A stretch of DNA of 13,966 nt from positions 1-13,966 of the forward strand of contig JBILTS010000056.1 of NCBI GenBank assembly GCA_044371405.1, read 5' to 3'. A model generated the notes under the pieces. That model had not been told where the DNA came from, made no database searches, and saw only the letters and a program-made list of their open reading frames with translations. Both the position numbers and the translations under genes were made by a program. The DNA comes from RGEC01 sp044371405. GTDB taxonomy: Bacteria > Bacteroidota > Bacteroidia > NS11-12g > UBA955. This document shows positions 1 to 6,877 of this stretch, piece by piece; the first letter of the stretch is position 1, and each line of letters opens with the position of its first letter.

Positions 1-1161
1 CTTCACTGATTTCAGTATTCCGTTGTTGTAAAGTAAAACCCAAGTGCCTTTATCTTCTTTTTTGGGCTCCTCAATTTTAGTCTTTTTATCCTTGCTGTCC
101 GTAGGTTCGATTTTTTTAGCCGGATTTCGGGTAGTAACCGCAGAAATAGGTATACACAAAGCGTTATTTTTCGAAATGGTTTTAATGTCTACGGTTGCTG
201 TCATCCCGGGTCGAAACGGTTGTTTTCTGCCCATGCCCAGATCTGCGTAACTTTCGGGGAGAATGCGCACTTTCACTACGAAGTTGGTTACCTGATCGGT
301 TAACAATTGGGTGCTGTTGAATTTGGCACTATTGGCGATTTGAGTTACCAAACCTTTAAAAACCCTGTCAGGGTAGGCATCTACTTTGATATCGGCATTA
401 TCACCATTTTTAATGCGAACAATATCATTTTCATTTACGTTCACCTCAACCTCCATTACATTGAGGTTGCTGATTCTCATAATTTCGGTGCCTGCCATTT
501 GGGCAGTTCCCACCACACGTTCTCCTTTTTCACTGTTCATTTGGGTAACAATGCCTGTTGCGGGTGCATAAATGGAAGTTCTTCCCAAATTTCTTCTGCC
601 TTCTTCCAGTCTGGCTGCCGCACTGGCAGCAGCATATTTTGCGGCAAGTGTATTTTTTTCAGCTGAAACGGCATCTGCCTTGGCAACCTCAAACTGCACC
701 CTTGCCTGATCCCATTCCTGTTCACTGATTACTTTTTGTTCATGGAGTTGCTTTTGTCTTTTGTAGTTGGCTTCTGCCTGAATCAATGATGCAGCAGCCC
801 TGGCTTTTTGGGCTTCACTACCGGCCATGCTTGCACGGGCATTGTCCAAATTGGCACTAAGCTGACTGATTGTGGTTTCATAGAGCTCAGGATTAATGCG
901 TAGCAACAGCTGACCTTGTCTGACACTATCGCCTTCCATCACTGCCATTTCAATGATTTCACCGCTCACATCAGCACTGATTTTTACTTCGCTTTCCGGC
1001 TGTATTTTACCGCTCACACTCACAATTTCAGTGATGGTTCTGTTCACAACTTTGTCTGTGCTAACCCTGATTTCGTTGTTACCACTACGTAGTATGGCAA
1101 TAATCAGTAATATAAGCACTGATGAGCCGATGATAATCCAAATAATTCTCTTCTTCTTCAT
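1..1161 (-). CDS. MacA/HlyD-type efflux periplasmic adaptor subunit (3' end beyond window)
   Basis: This is a membrane-fusion protein that would link an inner-membrane transporter (ABC MacB-like or RND) to the TolC channel encoded just upstream. 387 codons are visible with no stop, so the C terminus lies outside the window. The N terminus is MKKKRIIWIIIG followed by a hydrophobic stretch to about residue 24, which looks like a membrane anchor. A biotinyl-lipoyl half-motif (SGKIQPESEVKISADVSGEI, about 50-69) is followed by a long alanine/glutamine-rich helical hairpin (about 100-200), the second lipoyl half (SIYAPATGIV) and a beta-barrel region (VNENDIVRIKNGD). A Lys/Glu-rich linker then precedes the start of the membrane-proximal domain (GTWVLLYNNG). 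The ATG at 1161-1159 lies 2 nt after the TolC stop, so the two are an operon. The presence of a lysine-rich linker is common in Bacteroidota adaptors paired with ABC transporters, so a MacA-like role is more likely than a classical RND adaptor, but the partner gene is not visible. Confidence 0.9.
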   Translation of the reverse strand, partial: MKKKRIIWIIIGSSVLILLIIAILRSGNNEIRVSTDKVVNRTITEIVSVSGKIQPESEVKISADVSGEIIEMAVMEGDSVRQGQLLLRINPELYETTISQLSANLDNARASMAGSEAQKARAAASLIQAEANYKRQKQLHEQKVISEQEWDQARVQFEVAKADAVSAEKNTLAAKYAAASAAARLEEGRRNLGRTSIYAPATGIVTQMNSEKGERVVGTAQMAGTEIMRISNLNVMEVEVNVNENDIVRIKNGDNADIKVDAYPDRVFKGLVTQIANSAKFNSTQLLTDQVTNFVVKVRILPESYADLGMGRKQPFRPGMTATVDIKTISKNNALCIPISAVTTRNPAKKIEPTDSKDKKTKIEEPKKEDKGTWVLLYNNGILKSVK

Positions 1162-1163
1162 GT

Positions 1164-2582
1164 TTATAATCCAAGGGGTTTACCCATATAAAAATCCAGT
1201 ACCATTTTTCTAAAAATGTATTCGAACCTAACCGAGGTAAGGTTGTTTTTAGCAGTAGTTGCATTGGTTTGTGCCAGTTGCAACTCAAAAACATTGGATT
1301 GTCCTGCCTCGAAGCGTTTAGTTACAAATTCCATATTTCTCACCTGTGCCTCCAACCCTTTGATCGCAGCTTCATAACGCTCCATGGAAGAGGAGAAACT
1401 ATTGTATGCAGATACAACTTCACTGTATAAGTTCTGAACTATTTTTTCTGAATTTAATTTAGCCCTAATTTCATCAATTGTTGCCCTGAGGGCTGTATTG
1501 CGTGCCTGCAACTTGCCGTAAATAGGTAATGACAAGTTAAAACCCAAAGATTGTCCGAAATTGTCTCTGATTTGTTTGGTGAAATCAATGGTTTGCAGGG
1601 TATAATGAATATTGGGTACCTCCACTATTTCATTGGTGCCCTGAACCCTTCCTATGGCTTCGAACCCGGAAATCGTAGCAGACGAAACGGTTTTTGCATT
1701 GCTGGAATAAACCGAACTCAAATTGCCGCCTGCCGACAGCACGGGCATCATTCCACCACGGGCAATTTTTCGGGCGTAGGTAGCCGCCTTTTGACGGTAC
1801 ATGGCCGCCTGAACATCTGGCCTGCGCTTTATGGCACTGTCGAACAACTGCTGCTGGTCTGCAGGATATCGTTCTACTCTGTAATTCGTTATTTCGGGAC
1901 GAATGATGTCAAATTTGCTCTCAGCCGGCAGTCTAAGCATCATTTTGAGGTTTGTGAGTGCCAGTGTCTCTTGATTTCGTGCATTGGTCAAAGCAGTCAC
2001 ATCATTTGCTTTTTGTGCCTCCAGATTCAATACCTGACCTTCATTTACAACACCCGCCTCATACAATTTTTTGGTTCTAAGCAGCTGTGAATTGGTATTC
2101 TTTAAAGTTTCTTCTGCACTGGCATTTAATTCTTTGGCCTGAATAATTTGAAGAAATAAATTGGCCACATTCAAAGCGATGTTTTGCTCAATAGTTTTCA
2201 AATCACTTTCGCTGGCCAGCCAGAGGTAATTGCTTTGTTTAATACCATTCCTGATTTGACCGCCCGCATAGAGGAGCACGCTGCTTTGCAATTGAAAATT
2301 ATTGCTGCTTACCGTAGTTTGAACGAACTGGTTTGTAAATCGGTCAATACTTCGGCCTGACTGAAAGAATTGCCCGGCATTGAGATTTATATCAGGAGTG
2401 GCCGCTGCAATGCTGTTTTTCCAGGTCTGAGAGGCCTGCTGTGCCGATACACCGGCAAGTTGCACATCAATATTGTTTTTTAAGGCCTGCTCTATACATT
2501 GTTCCAATGTCCAGGTTCCTGTTTGCGCCACAGCGGATAATGGCACAAAAAATCCCAGTAAACAAAATATTATTAACCGCAT
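1164..2582 (-). CDS. TolC family outer-membrane efflux channel
   Basis: This 472-residue protein is an outer-membrane factor that forms the exit duct of a tripartite efflux or type I secretion pump. Residues 1-20 form a signal peptide (MRLIIFCLLGFFVPLSAVAQ) with likely cleavage after AVAQ. The mature protein begins TGTWTLEQCIEQALKNNIDV, the typical opening of the OEP repeat (PF02321). Long amphipathic helices rich in Gln, Asn and Ala follow in two repeats, including AGVVNEGQVLNLEAQ and, in the second, RFEAGQSNVFELQLAQT. Length fits the family (about 420-490 aa). The adaptor gene follows after 2 nt. A TATTTTTG box lies 4 nt upstream of the ATG. The substrate cannot be told from sequence. Confidence 0.93.
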   Translation of the reverse strand: MRLIIFCLLGFFVPLSAVAQTGTWTLEQCIEQALKNNIDVQLAGVSAQQASQTWKNSIAAATPDINLNAGQFFQSGRSIDRFTNQFVQTTVSSNNFQLQSSVLLYAGGQIRNGIKQSNYLWLASESDLKTIEQNIALNVANLFLQIIQAKELNASAEETLKNTNSQLLRTKKLYEAGVVNEGQVLNLEAQKANDVTALTNARNQETLALTNLKMMLRLPAESKFDIIRPEITNYRVERYPADQQQLFDSAIKRRPDVQAAMYRQKAATYARKIARGGMMPVLSAGGNLSSVYSSNAKTVSSATISGFEAIGRVQGTNEIVEVPNIHYTLQTIDFTKQIRDNFGQSLGFNLSLPIYGKLQARNTALRATIDEIRAKLNSEKIVQNLYSEVVSAYNSFSSSMERYEAAIKGLEAQVRNMEFVTKRFEAGQSNVFELQLAQTNATTAKNNLTSVRFEYIFRKMVLDFYMGKPLGL

Positions 2583-2586
2583 CTTG

Positions 2587-2594
2587 CAAAAATA
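2587..2594 (-). promoter_or_regulatory. Candidate Bacteroidota -7 box for the TolC-adaptor operon
   Basis: On the minus strand the sequence reads TATTTTTG, a full match to the Bacteroidota -7 consensus TANNTTTG. It ends only 4 nt before the ATG at 2582, which would give a leaderless or almost leaderless mRNA. A TTTG lies upstream (2613-2610 on the minus strand) but with only 15 nt of spacing, short of the usual 19-21, so the -33 element is doubtful. A chance match in AT-rich DNA is possible. Confidence 0.4.
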
Positions 2595-2678
2595 CTGAAT
2601 ACAATCCTACAAAGCCATTTTTGCAGCCATTAAATTGATCAACTCATTTTTTTGGTGGATAAATGCTTAATAATTGTT

Positions 2679-2690
2679 AGTCTTTAGACT
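2679..2690. repeat. Short inverted repeat in the divergent promoter region
   Basis: AGTCTTTAGACT is a perfect 5-bp inverted repeat with a 2-nt centre. It sits about 24 nt upstream of the candidate -7 box of the B12 locus, overlapping the place where a -33 element would be. It could be an operator, but it is short enough to be chance. The rest of the 2595-2713 interval is AT-rich and shows nothing else convincing. Confidence 0.25.
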
Positions 2691-2713
2691 TAAAAAATTT
2701 ACACAAAACACCA

Positions 2714-2721
2714 TACTTTTG
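2714..2721 (+). promoter_or_regulatory. Candidate -7 box for the riboswitch-controlled B12 locus
   Basis: TACTTTTG matches the Bacteroidota -7 consensus TANNTTTG and is placed so that transcription would begin just upstream of or at the first paired bases of the cobalamin riboswitch (P1 at about 2730). This position is what is expected for a riboswitch leader, which raises confidence. No clear TTTG -33 element is seen at 19-21 nt upstream. Confidence 0.5.
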
Positions 2722-2725
2722 CATC

Positions 2726-2903
2726 GCATCTGGTTCTTCGGTGAATATGTTCACCGAGGATGAAAAGGGAACTCCGGTGAAAGACCGGGACTGTACCCGC
2801 AGCTGTAACCCCGGCCCGCAAGGGTTTCGGCAATCTTAGCCACTGTTGAAGATACCAATGGGAAGGCGCCGAAATAATCAGGGGGAGTCAGAAGACCTGC
2901 CAG
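2726..2903 (+). ncRNA. Cobalamin (adenosylcobalamin) riboswitch
   Basis: The leader contains the conserved cobalamin riboswitch core. Visible elements in order are the P1 5' arm CTGG (2730-2733), the GATGAAAAGGGAAC segment, the P5 hairpin CCGGT-GAAAG-ACCGG (2774 on), CTGTACCCGCAGCTGTAA, the B12 box GCCACTG (2839-2845), GGGAAGGCGCC (2860-2870) and GAGTCAGAAGACCTGCC (2885-2901), which closes with CCAG (2900-2903) against P1. This is the arrangement of the RF00174-type family, which binds coenzyme B12 and lowers expression of B12 uptake or synthesis genes. The next gene is a BtuB-like receptor, as expected. No terminator follows the aptamer, so translational control of the btuB start is more likely than attenuation. 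Confidence 0.95.
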
Positions 2904-2918
2904 TAGCAAAAACGTAAG

Positions 2919-2940
2919 CTCGCTTTCGGGAAAAAAGGCG
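2919..2940 (+). promoter_or_regulatory. Putative riboswitch expression platform (P13-like hairpin and purine-rich RBS candidate)
   Basis: Just after the aptamer, CTCG (2919-2922) can pair with CGGG (2927-2930) around the loop CTTT. CTTTC at 2923-2927 is exactly complementary to GAAAG in the aptamer loop L5 (2779-2783), the pairing expected for the L5-L13 kissing loop of this riboswitch class. Alternatively CGCTTT (2921-2926) can pair with AAGGCG (2935-2940) and hide the purine run AAAAAAGG (2931-2938). Both are inferred folds from base complementarity, not computed energies. Confidence 0.45.
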
Positions 2941-2998
2941 CACTGAATTGGGTATTCCCGGTCTATTGCATTTTTATTTCCATTGCGGCCATGCAAAC

Positions 2999-4825
2999 AT
3001 GACAGGCATATTATACTGCATACCGCTCATGCTGACAGCACCGGATACATTTCCGGCAGCCGATACCGCTTACATTGAGGGGAGGCGCCTTCAATATGCG
3101 GCAGTTGGTAAAAATGTATGCTATTTTGAGCATGGAACTGGTAATCTGCTCAACAGAGAACTTGCCGCAGCCGGGCTCAGTATCAGGCAATATGGCCCCT
3201 CCGGTATTGGTACGCTGAGCAGGCGTGGTGCAGATCCTTCACAATTGCAAATATTATGGAATGGCATTGTGCTGAATAATCCCATGCTCGGTATGGCCGA
3301 TCTTAGTTTGCTGCAAAACGATGCATCAACCCGGATTTTGCTCACAGAAGGCAGCAGCGGATCACTCTACGGCAGCGGCAGCGTTGGTGGTACCCTGGCA
3401 CTTCAGCATGTCAATCCTGCAAAATTTGGGGAATCTGTCTCCGCATCAATCCAGACCGGAAGCTTTGGAATGCGCCAGATACATGGCGATTTTGGGATGC
3501 GCAAACGGAGATCTTTTTTGTCATGGGATAATCAATGGTTCAAAATTGACAATGACTTTCCCTACAAAATTGGGTTTGAAAATGAAGGTAAAATGCAGTT
3601 TGCATCCAGAGAGCAGCTGCGCAGCCGTCTGTCAGCCGGATTTCATTATAAAAAATGGGAATTTGGAGCACATGCTGAATGGCAGAAGGGGACCCGTGGT
3701 CTCGGTACTTCGGCAGGCGGAACGTCTTCGCTGGGAAATCAACAGGACGAAAACCGGCGACTTGCTGTGCATGCAAATTACCAATCGAATAAAATTAAGT
3801 GGGTGCAGCGGTTTGGACTGATTGAAGATCGAATCATTTTTCAGTTGCCGGGTAATACAGCACCGGATAGCAGTCGCTCACAGAGCTTACAAATTCAGCA
3901 GGAATTTCACTTTCATGTAGGGAAATGGAACGCCGTTGCAGGTGCTGATTTATGGAATGTTTCAGGTAATTCGCGGCAATATACTAGCCAAACAGACCAG
4001 GTGTTTCCTGCTCAATTTGTGGCTTTTTACAGACAAAGTAAAAATTACCGCCTGTCGGCAAGCAGTCGCTGGGAATGGCATGAACGGATTGCCGTCAATT
4101 CCCTTTCGGCAGAATATGCCATCCACAAATTGTTGTCTGCTAAAGCCGCCATAAGTAATAGTTTCAGACGCCCAACACTAAATGATATATATTGGAGTAG
4201 CGGTGGTAATCCGAATCTCAAACCCGAAAGCGGCGGAAATGCGGAAGCCGGTTTGGTTGCAGGGCAGTCAACAGGATCTGTAAAATGGAATATTTCCGCA
4301 ACAATTTGGGCCAGATTCCTTGATAACCCCATCGTTTGGCTCCCCGAAAACAATATCTGGTCTGCACGAAACATGCAGTACGGAGAATATAACGGATTTC
4401 AGCTTTCGTCCCGCGTTTCCGGAGAAGCCGGAAAAATCCATTGGATTTGGCAAACGGGTATGGAATGGTGTAAAGCTCGAATGCATTTCAATAACAATCG
4501 ATTTAATGCCCTTTTTGTGCCCCGTTTTTCCGGAGCAAGTTCATTTAAAATGCAACGAAAACTTTGGTACCTAAATACAATTTGCCAGTGGCAAAGCATG
4601 AGATACACCAGTACAGACAATCTGTCGGCGCTGCCTGGTTATGCACTCTTCTCAATGCAAACAGGGAAAGAGATTAAGATGAAACAACATGCCATAACCT
4701 TATCGGCAGGAGCTGATAATGTTTTTAACCACAGCTATGAAGTGATGCCTGGAAGGCCAATGCCTCTGCGCAGTTTCTGGTTAAAAGTAAATTTCCAATT
4801 AGCAAGCAAAAAGTATAAAATATGA
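2999..4825 (+). CDS. btuB: BtuB-like TonB-dependent vitamin B12 receptor
   Basis: This is an outer-membrane beta-barrel that would import cobalamin with TonB energy. Counting from the ATG at 2999 it is 608 residues, short for TonB-dependent receptors but usual for the BtuB branch of Bacteroidota. The plug domain is clear at about 48-140: NLLNRELAAAGLSIRQYGPS, then LSRRGADPSQLQILWNGI, NNPMLGMADLSLL, and SLYGSGSVGGTLAL. Barrel strands follow to a C terminus with PGRPMPLRSFWLKVNFQL. There is no SusD partner and no carboxypeptidase-like N-terminal domain, so it is not a SusC glycan transporter. A cobalamin riboswitch lies directly upstream, and DUF4465 and BtuG-like genes follow with overlap (ATGA at 4822-4825). 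The start is uncertain: an in-frame TTG at 2948 adds 17 residues and is better spaced from AAAAAAGG. With either start the signal peptide lacks basic residues, which is odd. Confidence 0.9.
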   Translation: MTGILYCIPLMLTAPDTFPAADTAYIEGRRLQYAAVGKNVCYFEHGTGNLLNRELAAAGLSIRQYGPSGIGTLSRRGADPSQLQILWNGIVLNNPMLGMADLSLLQNDASTRILLTEGSSGSLYGSGSVGGTLALQHVNPAKFGESVSASIQTGSFGMRQIHGDFGMRKRRSFLSWDNQWFKIDNDFPYKIGFENEGKMQFASREQLRSRLSAGFHYKKWEFGAHAEWQKGTRGLGTSAGGTSSLGNQQDENRRLAVHANYQSNKIKWVQRFGLIEDRIIFQLPGNTAPDSSRSQSLQIQQEFHFHVGKWNAVAGADLWNVSGNSRQYTSQTDQVFPAQFVAFYRQSKNYRLSASSRWEWHERIAVNSLSAEYAIHKLLSAKAAISNSFRRPTLNDIYWSSGGNPNLKPESGGNAEAGLVAGQSTGSVKWNISATIWARFLDNPIVWLPENNIWSARNMQYGEYNGFQLSSRVSGEAGKIHWIWQTGMEWCKARMHFNNNRFNALFVPRFSGASSFKMQRKLWYLNTICQWQSMRYTSTDNLSALPGYALFSMQTGKEIKMKQHAITLSAGADNVFNHSYEVMPGRPMPLRSFWLKVNFQLASKKYKI

Positions 4826-5805
4826 AACAACTAAAAAAAATCGCTTTTCTTTTGATGTTAGCATCAACAGCTGCCTTGCAGGCACAAATTTCAGAAGGTT
4901 TTGAAAACATTACACTCGACTCAGGAAAGACGCTCAATGGCAGTGATGGAGGCAAGATGCATTACTTCAGTACCGGCGAAATGTACTTTCCGGTAAGCTG
5001 GGATACAACCTATAAGTATTGGGCGAGCGGATGGGCATTGTCTAAAATAATTTATAATAAAGCGGAACCCTCGGATTTTACCAAACATACATATGGTTCT
5101 GCCACAGGTTATGGTGTAGAAAATGGCATTGGCAAATCTTTTATGGTAGGGCAAAACGGTAGTTTTTTTAATTTGAAAAGAAAAAATACTGGGGATTATC
5201 CACTGAAAGGGTTTTATGTGAGCAATTCTACCTATGCCTACAATAGCATGAAGTTTGGTGATTTTGTAGGTAAAAAATTTGGAGGTAAAACAGGGAAGGA
5301 TCAAGATTCATTTGTACTCATCATTCGCTGCTACAAACAGAAAAAAGCAGTGGATAGTCAGCGGGTGGTGCTGGCGGATTTTCGCTTTAGCGATTCAGCC
5401 AAAGACTACATCTTAAATCAATGGAAATTTGTAACCTTGAAAGATGCCTACACCGATAGCATTGCATTTGAGTTGTTAAGCTCTGATAACGGGCAGTTTG
5501 GGATGAATACGCCAGCATTTTTTGTTCTGGATGGTATTGAATTTTATGGTTTAAATGCCTTGAAAAACAATCATAAAACATACAGTATATATCCGGTTCC
5601 GGCAAATGATGTACTCAATGTAAAAGCTGAATCTGAGCTGCTTTCTGCCATGGTTTTTGATTATGCCGGCAGGATGCTTTCCAAGGTGGATTTGACCGGT
5701 AAAAGTGCACAAATACCGCTTTCGCAGTTGCCGCAGGGTACCTATGTATTGCAGGTTTTAACCCGTGCAGGATTATTATCAGAGAACATACAGGTGATAA
5801 AATAA
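4822..5805 (+). CDS. btuH: DUF4465 (BtuH-like) cobalamin-binding family protein with T9SS sorting domain
   Basis: This 327-residue protein is predicted to be secreted and surface-attached. A signal peptide spans about 1-22 (MKQLKKIAFLLMLASTAALQAQ). The DUF4465 domain covers about 25-245 and shows its hallmarks: FENITLDSG, NGSDGG, LKGFYVSNSTYAYNSM, KKFGGKTGKDQDSF, LADFRFSD, and LLSSDNGQFGMNTPAFFVLD. In Bacteroides, DUF4465 proteins encoded in B12 uptake loci are known as BtuH and bind cobalamin at the surface; transfer of that role to this protein is inference from the family and operon. Residues about 252-327 form a type A T9SS sorting domain (YSIYPVPANDVLNV, then LPQGTYVLQV and a terminal ENIQVIK). 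No lipobox is present, unlike the Bacteroides lipoproteins. The start ATG overlaps the btuB stop by 4 nt, and the stop overlaps the next start (TAATG). Confidence 0.88.
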   Translation: MKQLKKIAFLLMLASTAALQAQISEGFENITLDSGKTLNGSDGGKMHYFSTGEMYFPVSWDTTYKYWASGWALSKIIYNKAEPSDFTKHTYGSATGYGVENGIGKSFMVGQNGSFFNLKRKNTGDYPLKGFYVSNSTYAYNSMKFGDFVGKKFGGKTGKDQDSFVLIIRCYKQKKAVDSQRVVLADFRFSDSAKDYILNQWKFVTLKDAYTDSIAFELLSSDNGQFGMNTPAFFVLDGIEFYGLNALKNNHKTYSIYPVPANDVLNVKAESELLSAMVFDYAGRMLSKVDLTGKSAQIPLSQLPQGTYVLQVLTRAGLLSENIQVIK

Positions 5806-6809
5806 TGAGGATTATATCAGGCGTTTTTTTTCTTACGGTATTTCTTTTCGCTTGCCGGAAAGAAATACCATTGCCTGAAACAGTAAATGCGGGCTCCTCA
5901 TCCGTCCTGGTCTTAAACGAAGGGAATTTTATGTGGTCGAATGCCAGCGTTGATCTTTATAATCTTGATTCAGGTTTGCTGAAATCCAATGTATATCAGC
6001 AAGTGAATGGTAAGCCCCTGGGCGATGTACTTCAAAGCGGTAGTATTATCAACGGAGATATTTGGCTGGTGCTGAACAATACCGGAAAGATATCAGTGCT
6101 GGATAGTCATACCCTGAAAGAAAAATACAGCATTACTTCACTGGGTTCGCCACGCTATGCCCTGAGGGTTGAAAATCAGGTATGGATAACCGATTTATGG
6201 TCCGGGACCTTGCAGGTTCGCGATTTAACGGGAAATCAGCTGATGGCAAAATTACACACCGGTTCCTGGACTGAACAAATGGTTAACACTGGTGGCAAAG
6301 TTTGGGTGGCCTGCTATGATGGCTGGATAAGAAAATACGACGCTGTACAACTCAGAAAAGCCGACAGTGTATACATTGGAAAGGGGTTGCGTTGGATGGT
6401 GAAAGATAAAAATAGCCATGTGTGGGCACTGGCGTCATTTAATGATAGTGGCTTCAGCAGATTACAGCAATGGTCTTCCGATGGAAAGAAAATGAAAGAT
6501 TTTACCATGCCACTTTCCGGCTATGCCTCATCACTCTGTATCAATGACGGGGGAGATACATTGTATTACCTGTCAAACGGGGTTTATTCCATGGGTATTG
6601 ATGAGCTTAAACTTCCTGTAACCCCTATTTACAAAAGAAGCGGAGCCAATTTCTATCATATCGCTTATCATCCTTCCAGAAATTTAATTTTTCTATGTGA
6701 TGCGGCAGATTATGTATCAAAAGGAACTGTCTACATATTAAATAGCAGCGGAGCGGAAATATCGAAATTCAAAGCTGGAATTATACCCTCCGGTTTTGTG
6801 TTTTATTGA
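5805..6809 (+). CDS. btuG: BtuG-like (DUF5074/YncE-type) surface lipoprotein
   Basis: This 334-residue lipoprotein is predicted to cap the BtuB barrel and capture vitamin B12 at very high affinity, as shown for BtuG in Bacteroides thetaiotaomicron. The lipoprotein signal peptide ends at Cys17 with lipobox LFAC. The following RKEI resembles the Lys-acidic export signal described for surface lipoproteins in Bacteroidota, but only in part. The mature protein opens with the diagnostic VLVLNEGNFMWSNASVDLY and NGKPLGDVLQSG (about 35-80). It continues with repeated beta-propeller blades of the type GDIWLVLNNTGKISVLD, NQVWITDLWSGTLQV, GKVWVACYDGWIRKYD and GTVYILNSSGAEI, and ends PSGFVFY. It overlaps the DUF4465 stop by 1 nt and is the last gene of the B12 locus. 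A generic YncE-like propeller of other ligand specificity is the alternative. Confidence 0.87.
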   Translation: MRIISGVFFLTVFLFACRKEIPLPETVNAGSSSVLVLNEGNFMWSNASVDLYNLDSGLLKSNVYQQVNGKPLGDVLQSGSIINGDIWLVLNNTGKISVLDSHTLKEKYSITSLGSPRYALRVENQVWITDLWSGTLQVRDLTGNQLMAKLHTGSWTEQMVNTGGKVWVACYDGWIRKYDAVQLRKADSVYIGKGLRWMVKDKNSHVWALASFNDSGFSRLQQWSSDGKKMKDFTMPLSGYASSLCINDGGDTLYYLSNGVYSMGIDELKLPVTPIYKRSGANFYHIAYHPSRNLIFLCDAADYVSKGTVYILNSSGAEISKFKAGIIPSGFVFY

Positions 6810-6837
6810 TATAGCCACATTCTCGGCACGAAATATG

Positions 6838-6845
6838 TAACTTTG
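6838..6845 (+). promoter_or_regulatory. Candidate -7 box upstream of the LptF/LptG permease gene
   Basis: TAACTTTG matches TANNTTTG and lies 32 nt before the ATG at 6878, in the 68-nt gap after btuG. It would start an envelope transcription unit separate from the B12 operon. No terminator hairpin is seen in the gap and no good -33 element at the usual spacing. Confidence 0.4.
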
Positions 6846-6877
6846 AAGCCATATCCAAACGGGCATCTCAAAATTTC

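Noticed and set aside
1551..2090. 179-codon open frame antisense to the TolC gene
   Set aside because: It is in the shadow of a clear TolC-family gene, shows no recognisable domain and has a cysteine- and histidine-rich composition typical of antisense reading.
3321..3821. 166-codon open frame overlapping the BtuB gene on the same strand
   Set aside because: The btuB frame carries the conserved plug and barrel motifs through this whole region; the other frame has no recognisable family features.
2999..4825. SusC-type glycan transporter as the identity of the TonB-dependent receptor
   Set aside because: No SusD-like gene follows, the carboxypeptidase-like N-terminal domain is absent, the protein is far too short for SusC, and a cobalamin riboswitch lies directly upstream.
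6810..6877. Terminator between the B12 locus and the permease gene
   Set aside because: No inverted repeat with a following T run could be found in the gap; read-through from btuG into the permease cannot be excluded.
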